64,000 bases of DNA from CAWELS01 sp964468205 (GCA_964468205.1 CAYXVG010000007.1:1-64000), one strand, 5' to 3'; shown: positions 35,021 to 44,743, numbered from the stretch's first letter. Notes: generated by a model from the letters alone, not told the origin. Program-made: numbers and translations.

Positions 35021-36478
35021 GTGCCGCTAACCAACGAAATTGACAAACTGCTGGTCTCCGCCAGACGGCGGGTGACGGCTCGACTGGTGACCGATCAATC
35101 AGCCACGGCTTTGGCCCTGGCAATGGCGGTGTTCTCGGTCCTGCTGGTGGTTGGCACCCAGATTCTGGACTGGTATTGGCCAGTCACTGTGTTCCTCGCA
35201 GCCTTGGGGATCGGCCTGTGGCGCGTCCGGCGGCGGATACCGTCATCCTATGCCGTGCTGCAGCAGGTGGACGCCGCCGAGGGCCTCCACGACAGCATTT
35301 CCACTGCCTATTACTACCAGCGCCTCGCGCCGGATGGCCGTGGCCACACGGGCTTCCGGGAAGCCCAGCAGCAGCTTGCCGAGGAGCAGGCGCGGCTGGT
35401 TGACCTGGCCCGGGCCGTGCCGTTCCGGCTGCCTGGATCGGCGTATGTCGCGCTGTTCTCGATTGTCGTCGCGGTCAGCCTGTTTGGCGTCCGCTATGGG
35501 GTGCGCCGCAGCCTCGACCTCTCCCCGCCCGTGTCGCAGGCGCTGGTGGAGTTTTTCCGTCCCAGCACGGCGATGGCCGAGGCTTGGGAAAAGAGCGACG
35601 CCGCGGAAGCGCCGCCCGAGGAATCCGCCGTGGAAGGGGATAATCCAGAAGGCGAAAAAGACAGGGTGGATCCGGACTCCAGTTCACGCCTCGCTGCCAT
35701 CGAAGCTGATCCTCTGGCGCCCGACTCCGCTGCCGATGCCAGCGATGGGGCAGAGCCACTGGGCGAGGGGGAGAGCTTCTCGGAATCAGATGCCGTACCG
35801 TTTGACGGCGACCCCCTTACCTCCCCGGAAGGAGCGCAGTCAGTGGACCAGGGAGAGGATAGCGGCGAGCCGCAGTTCCCGCAGGAGGACTCGGACCTGC
35901 TTCGGAAGATGCAGGATGCCTTCGCCAATCTGATGAACAAGTTTAATATTCCACCCAAGGCCGGAAAGAATCGCAGGCTGGCCTCGGCGGAATCAGAAAG
36001 GTCCGAGGGCGAATCGGAAGCGCAGCAGCAAGGCCAACAAACTGATGCCCAGCAGATGGGCGACGGGATGCCGTCAGCCGCCGGCGAGGGCGAGCAAATA
36101 GAGCAAGGTGGCCAGCAGGCCAAGACGGGAGCCGGCGAGGGGCAGTCGGAAGAGGGCGGCCAGCGCGGGGAGCAGGCTTCACAAAGCGCAGCCGGACAGC
36201 AAGACGGCCTCAAGGAACTGAAGGCGGCGCAACAAAAAGAGGCGATGGGCCAAATCGAGGAGATTTTCGGCGAGCGCGCCCAGAACATCAAGGGCGAGAT
36301 TATGGTTGAGGTATCCTCGGGTCCTCAGAACCTGCGAACGGAATACTCCGAAAGCGAAGCCACACACCGTTCGGCCGGAACGGAAGTTCACCGCGGCGAG
36401 GTCCCCCTCGAGTTGCAGCCTTACGTTCAGCGGTACTTCGATGAGATCCGCAAAACCGGCCGCGGCGCGGAGCAGTAA
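35021..36478 (+). CDS. Membrane protein with acidic and Q/G-rich low-complexity region
   Basis: A 485-residue protein with a GTG start. Three hydrophobic helices (about residues 29-49, 53-69 and 146-162) are interrupted by a soluble loop containing AEGLHDSISTAYYYQR, a layout like the N-terminus of DUF4175/MoxR-associated proteins. Residues about 180-310 are very acidic, and about 330-410 are rich in Gln, Gly and Glu, with repeats such as QQGQQTDAQQ and GEGEQIEQGGQQ. A folded C-terminal segment follows (MVEVSSGPQNLRTEY). No catalytic site is visible. The neighbouring gene is convergent. Confidence 0.7.
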   Translation: MPLTNEIDKLLVSARRRVTARLVTDQSATALALAMAVFSVLLVVGTQILDWYWPVTVFLAALGIGLWRVRRRIPSSYAVLQQVDAAEGLHDSISTAYYYQRLAPDGRGHTGFREAQQQLAEEQARLVDLARAVPFRLPGSAYVALFSIVVAVSLFGVRYGVRRSLDLSPPVSQALVEFFRPSTAMAEAWEKSDAAEAPPEESAVEGDNPEGEKDRVDPDSSSRLAAIEADPLAPDSAADASDGAEPLGEGESFSESDAVPFDGDPLTSPEGAQSVDQGEDSGEPQFPQEDSDLLRKMQDAFANLMNKFNIPPKAGKNRRLASAESERSEGESEAQQQGQQTDAQQMGDGMPSAAGEGEQIEQGGQQAKTGAGEGQSEEGGQRGEQASQSAAGQQDGLKELKAAQQKEAMGQIEEIFGERAQNIKGEIMVEVSSGPQNLRTEYSESEATHRSAGTEVHRGEVPLELQPYVQRYFDEIRKTGRGAEQ

Positions 36479-36482
36479 GCGG

Positions 36483-37523
36483 TTATGGCGTCCGCGGCAC
36501 GCCCTTCTCTTCGTTGATCCGCAGCGCGTAGTAGTTCACCACCGACGCTTCGTTTCGCGCCACCTCGTAGTAGGCGGCGCGCAGTAACTGGTCCTTCCGG
36601 TTGAGCAGACGTTCGCGGATGGTTTGCTGGACTCGTGGGTCGTCCAGTTCGCGTTGGCCGGCGGGCTCCCTGGCAATCAACTTCAGAATCCGGAACCCCT
36701 CGGGAGACTCGATAATGCCGGAGATCTCGCCGGGGTTAAGTTCCATGATCACGCGGCGGAGCTCGACGCTTGCCTGTTCGAGCTGCGACTCCTGGATAAT
36801 GCCGAGGTCGCCGCCGTTCGGAGCGGTATTCGGATCCTCGGAATAGGCCTGTGCCAGCATCGCGAAGTCCTCGCCTTGGCGGAGCCGCGCTTCGATGGCG
36901 GCAATTTTCGCTTTTGCCTGCTCCATGTTCTGCGCCTTGTCGCTGCGCAGGTTGCGCACGTTGGGGTCCGGGTGCGGGGTGACAAGGATCTGCGCGAGGT
37001 GGATTTGCGGCTCCGCCAGATTAAAGGCGGCCTTGTTCGTTTCGTAGAATTCGCGGACGTCTTTGTCGGAGATCGAGATATGAGAAGTGATCTCCTTATT
37101 GAATAGCTTCTGAATGCTCAAATCGCGCCGGAGTTGGGCTTCCAGGTCTTCTTCGGTCATGCCCTGCTCGTCGAGGCGCTTCTGAAACTCCTCCTCGGTG
37201 TAGGGGGCCCGCAGTTCGGTGAACTTCGCCTCGACATCGACGTCCACGGCCATGAGACCAAGTTTCTCGGCGCGCTGGAGCATGATCTCGCGATCGATGA
37301 GGCTGCGCACAATTTCCACCTTTTGAATGGCGATTTGCTCCGCGCTGGCGTTCTCTTCCGGCTGCTGCGGGAAGACGATCCGGTATTGCTTTTCGAGCTC
37401 GTCGTAGGTTATCGGGCGGCCGTTGACCGCGGCGGCGACATTTTCGGGTGGCGCTTTCTTGCAGCCCGCCCCGAGTGCACCGATCAAGATGAGGACGAGC
37501 AGTGCGGATTTATTTCGCGACAT
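36483..37523 (-). CDS. Peptidyl-prolyl isomerase lipoprotein (SurA/PrsA-like, parvulin domain)
   Basis: A 346-residue exported foldase. The lipobox LGAGC (Cys21) follows a hydrophobic stretch. The N-terminal chaperone helices (NGRPITYDELEKQYRI, REIMLQRAEKLGL) are followed by a parvulin domain around residues 185-285, with IHLAQILV, FAMLAQAYSEDP and NGGDLGI. It assists folding of envelope proteins. The start at 37523 is chosen over a TTG one codon upstream because AAGG precedes it. It is convergent with the preceding gene, with only 4 bases between the two stop codons. Confidence 0.9.
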   Translation of the reverse strand: MSRNKSALLVLILIGALGAGCKKAPPENVAAAVNGRPITYDELEKQYRIVFPQQPEENASAEQIAIQKVEIVRSLIDREIMLQRAEKLGLMAVDVDVEAKFTELRAPYTEEEFQKRLDEQGMTEEDLEAQLRRDLSIQKLFNKEITSHISISDKDVREFYETNKAAFNLAEPQIHLAQILVTPHPDPNVRNLRSDKAQNMEQAKAKIAAIEARLRQGEDFAMLAQAYSEDPNTAPNGGDLGIIQESQLEQASVELRRVIMELNPGEISGIIESPEGFRILKLIAREPAGQRELDDPRVQQTIRERLLNRKDQLLRAAYYEVARNEASVVNYYALRINEEKGVPRTP

Positions 37524-37635
37524 CAACCTTCCATTCTAGCTCCCGGAGATCGCGAGTGCGATTCGATCGCTTTAGTTGCGGCTACAATGTGGTTTGGATC
37601 GTTCCCGCGGAATCCCGGAGAGCTCGGCCGCGTAC

Positions 37636-38082
37636 TTGATCCGCGGCCTGTACGCCTCCGATCTGCCGGCCATTCAGGCTATGTATGCCAGCTTTTCGCC
37701 GCGCGGCTCGGTCAACGGATTGCCACCTCCCCCGGGCGAGAAGACGGTCCGCTGGCTGCGGCACTTGATCGACCACGGCTACAGCCTCGCCGCGATCTGC
37801 CGGGACACGGAAATCATTGCCGGACACGCGATCCTGGCCGGTAGTGGTCCTGGCGAAGCTGAACTCGCTGTTTTCGTGCACCAGGACCATCGCCACCAGG
37901 GTTTGGGATACACACTCGCCCGCGCCTGCGTCGATCACGCCCGGCGGGCGGGCTACCGGCGCCTCTGGGCCACGGCGTCCCCGGCCAACACCGCCGCCAT
38001 CCGGATGGTGAAGGCCTGCGGCTTCCACGTGACGTCTGACCGCGACTCGATTGATGTCGAGCTCGAACTGCGGCTAGATTAA
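37636..38082 (+). CDS. GNAT-family acetyltransferase
   Basis: A GNAT protein of about 148 residues. The start IRGLYASDLPAIQAMY fits the N-terminal strand and helix. The acetyl-CoA loop is HQDHRHQGLGYTLARACVDH near residue 90 (Q/R-x-x-G-x-G/A core), and NTAAIRMVKACGFH is the typical motif B. TTG codons at 37576 and 37636 are possible starts; I use 37636 because it starts the domain. Substrate unknown. Confidence 0.8.
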   Translation: MIRGLYASDLPAIQAMYASFSPRGSVNGLPPPPGEKTVRWLRHLIDHGYSLAAICRDTEIIAGHAILAGSGPGEAELAVFVHQDHRHQGLGYTLARACVDHARRAGYRRLWATASPANTAAIRMVKACGFHVTSDRDSIDVELELRLD

Positions 38083-38147
38083 GATTCGTTTGCCGCCGCA
38101 CCGCCCGGGCGCGGCGCAGGCTAACCTAGGGAGTTGGAGAAGACCCC

Positions 38148-39875
38148 ATGAGTGCATTGAATGATCAGACATACAAATTGCCCGGCAGCCTGGACGCCCT
38201 CGTGAAGCGCGCCCTGAAAGACTGGGACGCGGCCAGCAATACCGGCCGGGTCTGGAGCAAGGATGCGACGCTTTGGAGCGGCCGGGACGAGCACAACTGG
38301 CTCGGCTGGCTCTCGATCGTGGATGATCAGCTTCGCGATACGGAGCATCTTCGCGACGCCGCCGGCGACGTTCAAGCGAGCGGCTTCACCCATATGCTGT
38401 TGCTCGGCATGGGCGGATCGAGCCTCTGCCCGGAAGTGCTGGCCGAGACGTTCGGGCGGGCGGAAGGCTTCCCCGAAGCGCACGTCCTCGACTCCACCGA
38501 TCCGGCCCAGGTGACAGCCTTTGAGCAAAAGCTGGATTTGGAGAAGACGCTGTTCGTCGTGGCTTCGAAATCCGGCTCCACGCTCGAGCCGAGCATCTTC
38601 AAGGAGTATTTCTACAAGCGCATGCAGGAGACCGTCGGCCTGGGCCAGGCGGGCGATCACTTCGCCGCCATCACCGACCCCGGCTCCAAGCTCGAGCAAG
38701 AGGCCGAGCGGGACGGCTTCCGAGCCGTTTATCTGGGCGTGCCCGAGATCGGCGGCCGCTTCTCGGCTCTGTCGAACTTCGGCATGGTCCCCGCAGCGTT
38801 CATGGGCATCGACACGGAGAAGTTCCTCCGCAGCGCCCGCCAGATGGTGAAGGCCTGCCAGGCGGGTTCGGCCGCGAAGAACCCCGGCGCCGTTCTCGGA
38901 GTCATACTCGGCTGCCTGGCGAACGAAGGCCGGAACAAGCTCACGCTGATCGCCTCGCCCGGCATTTACGACCTCGGCGCCTGGATCGAGCAGCTTATCG
39001 CCGAGTCCACCGGCAAACATGGCAAAGCCATCATCCCGGTGGACCGCGAGGCCCTGCGCGGGCCGCGAGCCTACGGCGACGACCGGGTCTTTGTCTACCT
39101 GCGGCTGGAATCGAAGCCGAACGCCAAGCAAGACGCAGCCGTCGAGAAACTCGAAGCAGCCGGCCAGCCGGTGATCCGCATCGCGGTTAACGATATCTAC
39201 GACCTGGGCCAGGAGTTCTTCCGCTGGGAGATCGCCACCGCGGTGGCGGGCGCCGTGATGGGACTAGATCCGTTCGATCAGCCCGACGTACAGTTCTCCA
39301 AGACGGAAACCAAGAAGCTCACCGACGCCTACGAGGAGGCCGGGCGGTTCCCGCACGAATGGCCGTTCCTTGAAGACGCCGGCGTCAAGCTCTATACCGA
39401 TCCGATCAACGCCGGCGCCATCCAGGCCGTAGCCGGCGGCGACCGGACGCTGGCCGGAATGCTGCGCGCCCACCTGGGCCGGATCGGCTACCGGGATTAC
39501 TGCGCCATCCTTGCCTACATCGAGATGAACGCAGCGCACGAGGCGATCCTGCAGGAGATCCGCACCGCGATCCTCGATAAGAAAGGAGTGGCCACATGCC
39601 TCGGCTTTGGACCGCGCTTTCTGCATTCGACCGGGCAGGCTTACAAGGCCGGGCACAATACCGGAGTCTTTCTCCAGGTGACTTGCGACGACCCGATTTA
39701 CCTCGGTGTACCGGGGCGGATGTACTCATTCGGGGCGGTAAAAGCGGCCCAGGCCCGCGGGGACTTCCAGGTACTCAGCGACCGGGCGCGCCGGGCACTG
39801 CGGGTTCATCTTGGCAGGGACGTGACAGCGGGGCTGGAGACGCTGAAAAAGACGGTCTTCGAGGCCCTGGCATAG
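38148..39875 (+). CDS. pgi: Glucose-6-phosphate isomerase-like protein
   Basis: A 575-residue two-SIS-domain sugar phosphate isomerase converting glucose-6-phosphate and fructose-6-phosphate. Recognisable features are MLLLGMGGSSLCPEVLAE near residue 84, VVASKSGSTLEP near 139, and the C-terminal FGPRFLHSTGQAYKAGHN near 490. The layout matches the Pgi half found in transaldolase-Pgi fusions, but no transaldolase domain is present. It is preceded by a short gap from the GNAT gene and convergent with aspS. Confidence 0.88.
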   Translation: MSALNDQTYKLPGSLDALVKRALKDWDAASNTGRVWSKDATLWSGRDEHNWLGWLSIVDDQLRDTEHLRDAAGDVQASGFTHMLLLGMGGSSLCPEVLAETFGRAEGFPEAHVLDSTDPAQVTAFEQKLDLEKTLFVVASKSGSTLEPSIFKEYFYKRMQETVGLGQAGDHFAAITDPGSKLEQEAERDGFRAVYLGVPEIGGRFSALSNFGMVPAAFMGIDTEKFLRSARQMVKACQAGSAAKNPGAVLGVILGCLANEGRNKLTLIASPGIYDLGAWIEQLIAESTGKHGKAIIPVDREALRGPRAYGDDRVFVYLRLESKPNAKQDAAVEKLEAAGQPVIRIAVNDIYDLGQEFFRWEIATAVAGAVMGLDPFDQPDVQFSKTETKKLTDAYEEAGRFPHEWPFLEDAGVKLYTDPINAGAIQAVAGGDRTLAGMLRAHLGRIGYRDYCAILAYIEMNAAHEAILQEIRTAILDKKGVATCLGFGPRFLHSTGQAYKAGHNTGVFLQVTCDDPIYLGVPGRMYSFGAVKAAQARGDFQVLSDRARRALRVHLGRDVTAGLETLKKTVFEALA

Positions 39876-39883
39876 GGCCAGGA

Positions 39884-39905
39884 GGGCCGGCCGGAATGCC
39901 GGCCC
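39884..39905. terminator. GC hairpin between convergent pgi and aspS
   Basis: GGGCCGGC pairs perfectly with GCCGGCCC around CGGAAT in the 49-base gap between the two convergent genes. There is no T-tract on either side, so it is best called a possible bidirectional terminator hairpin. Confidence 0.5.
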
Positions 39906-39924
39906 GGCAATCCGGAAGCCCGCG

Positions 39925-41724
39925 CTAGGAGGTCAGTCCCGTGCGGATCATGATTCCAAGTTCGCGGAGCAGGCGTTCCGGCACCTCGCTCGGGGCTTCG
40001 CACATCAAATCGGTGGCTTTCGCGGTTTTCGGGAACGGGATCACTTCGCGAATCGAGGCCTCGCCGGCGAGCAACATCACCATGCGATCCAATCCCAGCG
40101 CGATGCCGCCGTGGGGCGGCGCGCCGTACTCGAGCGCGCTGAGCAGGAAGCCGAAGCGCCGCTCGGCTTCTTCCTTGGTGAACCCAAGGGCGTCAAAGAC
40201 CTGCTGTTGCACGTCGCGGCGGTGAATACGAATGGAGCCAGAGCCGAGCTCGACGCCGTTCATAACCAGGTCATAGGACTTGGCGCGGCAAGCGGCCGGA
40301 TCGTTCACGAGCGCGTCGTAGTCCTCATCGTGGACCGAGGTGAAGGGATGGTGCGCCGCCATCCAACGCTCCTCCTCGTCATCCCATTCGAACATCGGGA
40401 AGTCGACTACCCAGAGCAGCTCGATTCGCTTGCGGTCGAGCAGCCCGTGTTGATCGTTGTATTTCTGGGCCGCGTGGACGCGCAGGGCTCCGCAGGCCTC
40501 GTAGACGGCGTGGTCCGGCCGCCATTTCCGGGGTTCGCGGCCCCAGGTGGCCAGAATCACGGTATCGTCATCGGTCGCGCCGCAGCGCTCGTTCACGGCT
40601 TCAATCTCGTCCGGGTTCTTCTTGGCGAGCGCCCGGACGTTGTCGAATACCTTCAGGCCGCGCTCCTCGCCGAACGCCCGCAGTTCGCCGCGGTGTTTTC
40701 CGGAAAGCGCGCCGACCCCCGGGATCTTGATGGCCACCATCGGCAGACCCTCGAGCGTCAAGCCGGTTGATCCCATCAGGTCCGTTACGTCGTGGAACGG
40801 CGGGAAACGCAGATCCGGTTTGTCGGAGCCGTAGGATCTCATCGCGTCGCCATAGCTCATCCGCCGGAATGGCGTCTCAACCTCGAATCCGGCCACCTTG
40901 CAGGCGGCCTTCATCACGGGCTCGATGACTTCGAAGATCTGGCCGGGCTGAACGAACGACATCTCGAGATCGAGTTGGGTGAACTCCGGCTGGCGGTCCG
41001 CCCGCAGGTCTTCGTCGCGGAAACAGCGCACGATCTGGAAGTAGCGCTCGTAGCCGGCGACCATGAGTAGCTGTTTGAAGAGCTGCGGCGACTGCGGCAG
41101 CGCGTAGAAGCTGCCCAGCGAGACACGGCTCGGCACGAGGTAATCACGGGCGCCCTCGGGGGTCGACCGGGTCATGAACGGGGTTTCGATTTCGTGGAAG
41201 CCCTGTTCGTAGAAATGCTGCCGGATGGCGAGCGAAATTTTCGAGCGCAGGATCATGTTGCGCTGCATGCGGGGGCGGCGAAGATCGACAAAACGGTACT
41301 TGAGCCGCACGTCCTCGCTCACCTCCACGTCGTCCTCGATCGGGAACGGGGGCGTCTTGGCGACATTCAGAATCCAGAGCTTATCCGCGAAGACCTCGAC
41401 CTCGCCAGTGGACATCTTCGGGTTGATGGTCTCCTCGCTGCGCAAGGCCACCTTGCCTTCCACCGCGATGACGAACTCGGGACGCAGCAGTTCCGCTTTC
41501 TTATGGATCTCGCTGTCGAGGTCCTCGCGGAATACGACCTGCGTTTCGCCGTTGCGGTCGCGAAGATGGATAAAGATGACGCCGCCGAGGTCGCGGCGCT
41601 TATGGATCCAGCCCATTAGCACGACGCTGGCGCCGTTGTCAGCCGCACGTAGTTCGCCGCAGTTGTGGGTCCGGCGGAGACCGCCGAGAAAATCAAGAGG
41701 TACTTTGGATTCCATTTCAGACAT
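39925..41724 (-). CDS. aspS: Aspartate-tRNA ligase
   Basis: A 599-residue bacterial-type class II aspartyl-tRNA synthetase. The N-terminal anticodon-binding OB fold has WIHKRRDLGGVIFIHLRDR. Motif 2 is FRDEDLRADRQPEFTQLD near residue 220, and motif 3 is GIALGLDRMVMLLAG near 535. The length includes the bacterial GAD insertion. It overlaps hisS by 8 bases and is translated after it. Whether it also charges tRNA-Asn cannot be settled here. Confidence 0.96.
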   Translation of the reverse strand: MSEMESKVPLDFLGGLRRTHNCGELRAADNGASVVLMGWIHKRRDLGGVIFIHLRDRNGETQVVFREDLDSEIHKKAELLRPEFVIAVEGKVALRSEETINPKMSTGEVEVFADKLWILNVAKTPPFPIEDDVEVSEDVRLKYRFVDLRRPRMQRNMILRSKISLAIRQHFYEQGFHEIETPFMTRSTPEGARDYLVPSRVSLGSFYALPQSPQLFKQLLMVAGYERYFQIVRCFRDEDLRADRQPEFTQLDLEMSFVQPGQIFEVIEPVMKAACKVAGFEVETPFRRMSYGDAMRSYGSDKPDLRFPPFHDVTDLMGSTGLTLEGLPMVAIKIPGVGALSGKHRGELRAFGEERGLKVFDNVRALAKKNPDEIEAVNERCGATDDDTVILATWGREPRKWRPDHAVYEACGALRVHAAQKYNDQHGLLDRKRIELLWVVDFPMFEWDDEEERWMAAHHPFTSVHDEDYDALVNDPAACRAKSYDLVMNGVELGSGSIRIHRRDVQQQVFDALGFTKEEAERRFGFLLSALEYGAPPHGGIALGLDRMVMLLAGEASIREVIPFPKTAKATDLMCEAPSEVPERLLRELGIMIRTGLTS

Positions 41725-42976
41725 GGGATGAGAACCGTTCGATCAAATCTTGCCTGGCGACTTCGATCTGCTCGCCAGAACTCATATCCTTTAGTGCGTA
41801 CTTGCCGGAGGCCATCTCGTTTTCGCCGACGATCAGGGCGTAGCGAGCGCCGAGCTTGTTGGCTTGGTCGAGCAGCTTCTTGAGCTTGCCGCCCGGGGCC
41901 ACTTCGACGCTGGCGCCGAGTTCCCGGATCTCGCGGGCCAGCTTTCCGGAGTGCAGCACCGCTTCGCCGCTCATCGGCGCGATAAAAAGGTCGGGCACGG
42001 AGGCGAAGCCGTCCGGCATCAGTTCCTCGAGGATCATCACCAGCCGGTCCTCGCCGATCGAGAAGCCGATGCCCGGGGCCGGGACTTTCGAACCGAGTTG
42101 CTCGGCAAGCCCGTCATAACGGCCGCCGCCCAGTACCGAGTTCTGCGCCCCGAGAGCGCCGTGCACCACCTCGAAGGTGGTTCGCATGTAGTAGTCGAGC
42201 CCGCGCACCATGCGCGGCACGATGCGGTAAGCGATGCCGCGATCCCGGAGGCAGCGCGTCACGGTGTCGAAGTGCGCCTGGCAGTCTGCGCAGAGGTGAT
42301 CCTGGATGGAGGGCAGGGCGTTGATGGCCGGCTGATCCTCGGGGACCTTGCAGTCGAGCACGCGCAGCGGATTCGTCTCCGCCCGCCGCTGGCAGCTTTG
42401 GCACAGCGTGGGCGCCACGTCCTTGAGCTCCTCTTTGAGCAGGGCGACGAACGGGGGCCGGCACTGCGGGCAGCCGACGGAGTTGATGAGCAGCTCGAGT
42501 TGGTCAAGGCCAACCGACTGCAGAATCGCCATCACCATCTCTATGACTTCGGCGTCGACGAACGGCGAATCCGAGCCGATGCACTCGGCGCCGATCTGAT
42601 AGAACTGCCGGTAGCGGCCTTTCTGCGGCCGTTCGCGGCGGAACATCGGGCCGATATAGTACAGCTTCTGCAGCCCGGGTTCCTGGTCCAGCCGGCGCTC
42701 GATGTAGGAACGGATCACCGAAGCCGTACACTCGGGGCGCAAGGTGAGGGAAGAACCGTCGCGGTCCTCGAAGGTGTACATCTCCTTGGTGACGATATCC
42801 GTTTCCTCGCCGACGCCGCGCGCGAAGAGCTCGGTGGCCTCGAGTATGGGCGTACGGATCTCACTGTAGCGGAAGCGGCGAAAAACTTCGCGCGACTGCG
42901 CCTCCACGTGGTTCCAGGCCGCGATCGACGGCGGCAACAGGTCCCTGGTTCCCTTGACTGCTTTAATCGCCTTCAC
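41717..42976 (-). CDS. hisS: Histidine-tRNA ligase
   Basis: A 419-residue class II synthetase. GTRDLLPP opens the protein, motif 2 region is PQKGRYRQFYQIGAE near residue 116, and the His-specific loop is RMVRGLDYYMRTTFEV near residue 257. Four cysteine pairs in the insertion (CPQC, CQSC, CADC and the CKV-adjacent Cys) form a zinc-like cluster. The start overlaps the carbonic anhydrase-like gene by 4 bases and the stop overlaps aspS by 8, so the three genes form an operon. Confidence 0.96.
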   Translation of the reverse strand: MKAIKAVKGTRDLLPPSIAAWNHVEAQSREVFRRFRYSEIRTPILEATELFARGVGEETDIVTKEMYTFEDRDGSSLTLRPECTASVIRSYIERRLDQEPGLQKLYYIGPMFRRERPQKGRYRQFYQIGAECIGSDSPFVDAEVIEMVMAILQSVGLDQLELLINSVGCPQCRPPFVALLKEELKDVAPTLCQSCQRRAETNPLRVLDCKVPEDQPAINALPSIQDHLCADCQAHFDTVTRCLRDRGIAYRIVPRMVRGLDYYMRTTFEVVHGALGAQNSVLGGGRYDGLAEQLGSKVPAPGIGFSIGEDRLVMILEELMPDGFASVPDLFIAPMSGEAVLHSGKLAREIRELGASVEVAPGGKLKKLLDQANKLGARYALIVGENEMASGKYALKDMSSGEQIEVARQDLIERFSSHV

Positions 42977-43482
42977 TCGTTGCTGTACTCTTCCCGGTAT
43001 CCGATATAGTTCTGCGCGGTACGGCGGAAGCGCTCGCGCTCCTCCGGCCGCACCGGACGCTTCACCTTCCCCGGCGAGCCCATGACGAGGCTACCCGGAG
43101 GGATCCGCGCCCCTTCCGGCACAAGCGCGCCGGCGGCCACGATGGACCCGGCTCCGATGCACGCGCCGTTGAGCACGATGGCGCCAATGCCGATCATGCA
43201 GTCGTCCTCGACCACGCAGCCATGCAGCACCGCCGAGTGGCCTACGGTGACCCGGTCGCCGAGCAGCACCGGCCACTGTTCCTTCTGGCCATGCAGCACA
43301 CAGTTATCCTGGACGTTGGTCTCCTCGCCGATGCGGATTTGGTGAACGTCCCCCCGCAATGTGGCGTTACACCAGACGCTGGAGCGTTCCCCGACCTCCA
43401 CATCGCCGATCACCTGCGCGCTGGAGTCGATATATGCAGATGCGGCGACCCTCGGGGTCCTGCCGCGATGGGCCCGAACCAT
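42973..43482 (-). CDS. Gamma-carbonic anhydrase-like left-handed beta-helix protein
   Basis: A 169-residue hexapeptide-repeat protein (strand repeats such as IDSSAQVIGDVEVGERSSVW). The three metal-binding histidines expected for the family are visible in CVLHGQ and TVGHSAVLHGC. Such proteins form trimers with active sites at subunit interfaces. Catalysis of CO2 hydration is likely but not certain. It heads the hisS-aspS operon. Confidence 0.88.
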   Translation of the reverse strand: MVRAHRGRTPRVAASAYIDSSAQVIGDVEVGERSSVWCNATLRGDVHQIRIGEETNVQDNCVLHGQKEQWPVLLGDRVTVGHSAVLHGCVVEDDCMIGIGAIVLNGACIGAGSIVAAGALVPEGARIPPGSLVMGSPGKVKRPVRPEERERFRRTAQNYIGYREEYSNE

Positions 43483-43578
43483 GGAATGCCGATTAGTCTC
43501 TCATGCTACCATGCGGCGGGTCGTTTCCAGTGAAAGGCAGGCGGACGAAAACCGTCCGCCCCGCGTTGCGCGTTTGCC

Positions 43579-43773
43579 TCAGTCCGATTCTCTCAATCCG
43601 GACTCTCGGCGCGATTCGTCGACCGGTTGCCGCTCCGCGTCTCTCTCTTTGACCCGCTTAAGAGCTCTCAAGAGGCGCTCCGAATTAGCGCGGGATCGAA
43701 GCAAGCGCCTGGTCTCGGCCAAGGTACGATCGGCGCACTCCGTTTCTGCGGCTGTCAAGTATCGATCACCCAT
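43579..43773 (-). CDS. Small charged protein, possibly an antitoxin-like tail
   Basis: A 64-residue frame downstream of the DUF6807 gene. The middle, LLRSRANSERLLRALKRVKE, resembles the C-terminal helix of Phd/YefM antitoxins (pattern LLRSPANAERLL), and the rest is charged. No N-terminal antitoxin domain and no toxin are adjacent, and the ribosome site is weak. It may be a fragment or a chance frame; listed at low confidence. Confidence 0.3.
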   Translation of the reverse strand: MGDRYLTAAETECADRTLAETRRLLRSRANSERLLRALKRVKERDAERQPVDESRRESGLRESD

Positions 43774-43816
43774 GGTTCTTGGGTCCCCTTACTCCATTCC
43801 CACCTCACGGACTCAT

Positions 43817-44740
43817 TCACGCGGTCCAAGTCTTGAACATCCCTTCCATTCCCGCGGCAACCGGGGCGCCGGCGTGGAGGACGACGAGGTAGCGGAGGCG
43901 GAGAAAGTCGCCTTTGGCCAGCCGGAGGGGCTCGTCGATGTAATAGAGCGGGGTGGGGGAGGCAAAGCCGTAGTCGCGGGTGAACCACGGGCAATCCTTC
44001 CACGGATTGCCCGGGTGATTCATGAGAGTAATGCCTTCCACGACGCCGCCGGGGCGCCGGCCGTAGAAAGAGCACCAATCGGCGGGCTGGCCAGAGGTTC
44101 CTTTTTCGCCACTGGCGCCGGCTGAGTTGATCAGAGAACCGCCGTAGACAGGGGCAATCTCCGGTGTCGTCCGGACGGAGAAGAGCGAGTGGTTCGTCTT
44201 GTCAATGGACACCTCCGTGGCGGCGGTGAGCGTGAACTCGCAGTCGATTGTCCAACGGCGGCCGTCCACGATGGCAATCGTGAACCGGCGCTCGTCATGG
44301 AACGGCGCCTCCGCCGAGGGGTGCACCCAGCGGCAGAGGTTGCGAATCACGATACGTTCCGGGTCCTTGGTTTCGACGTCCAAAGCCGTGCTGCGAATCT
44401 GGCCGGCAACGAGAGGCTTGTCCGCCCAGTAGTCCTCGCCATTCACTTTGTCGCAGGCAAGCCACAGACTGCGGTGGTGGGGATACGGCATTGCCGACTC
44501 AGACGTCAGCGGGCTGCCCGTCACCGGCCCGAGCACTGGATAGAAGTAGGGAAACCGTTGGTCAGTATTCGCCCGGTATGTTGTGAGCGGCCGGTTCCGC
44601 CAACGGACGATCACCTTGCCGCCCTCTTCGTACGCGCTCAGACCGCGCGCCTCGGCCGGCGGCTTCGACCGGTCGATCGCCTGCGCGGCCAACACTCCCG
44701 GCAGTGTCCCCACCGTTTTCAACCAGTCACGGCGGCGCAT
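43817..44740 (-). CDS. DUF6807 / PmoA-like family protein, exported
   Basis: A 307-residue protein beginning RRRDWLKTVGTLPGVLAAQA, a twin-arginine-like signal. The body is beta-rich and matches the PmoA-like (DUF6807) group by motifs such as YPHHRSLWLACDKVNG and RTTPEIAPVYGGSL, and has no methane oxygenase features. Such proteins occur with sugar-degrading genes. The gene follows the Gfo/Idh gene with 3 bases between, so it is in the same operon. Confidence 0.75.
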   Translation of the reverse strand: MRRRDWLKTVGTLPGVLAAQAIDRSKPPAEARGLSAYEEGGKVIVRWRNRPLTTYRANTDQRFPYFYPVLGPVTGSPLTSESAMPYPHHRSLWLACDKVNGEDYWADKPLVAGQIRSTALDVETKDPERIVIRNLCRWVHPSAEAPFHDERRFTIAIVDGRRWTIDCEFTLTAATEVSIDKTNHSLFSVRTTPEIAPVYGGSLINSAGASGEKGTSGQPADWCSFYGRRPGGVVEGITLMNHPGNPWKDCPWFTRDYGFASPTPLYYIDEPLRLAKGDFLRLRYLVVLHAGAPVAAGMEGMFKTWTA

Positions 44741-44743
44741 AGC

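Noticed and set aside
41864..43009. A 381-codon plus-strand frame over hisS
   Set aside because: hisS on the minus strand is certain; the plus frame shows no family features.
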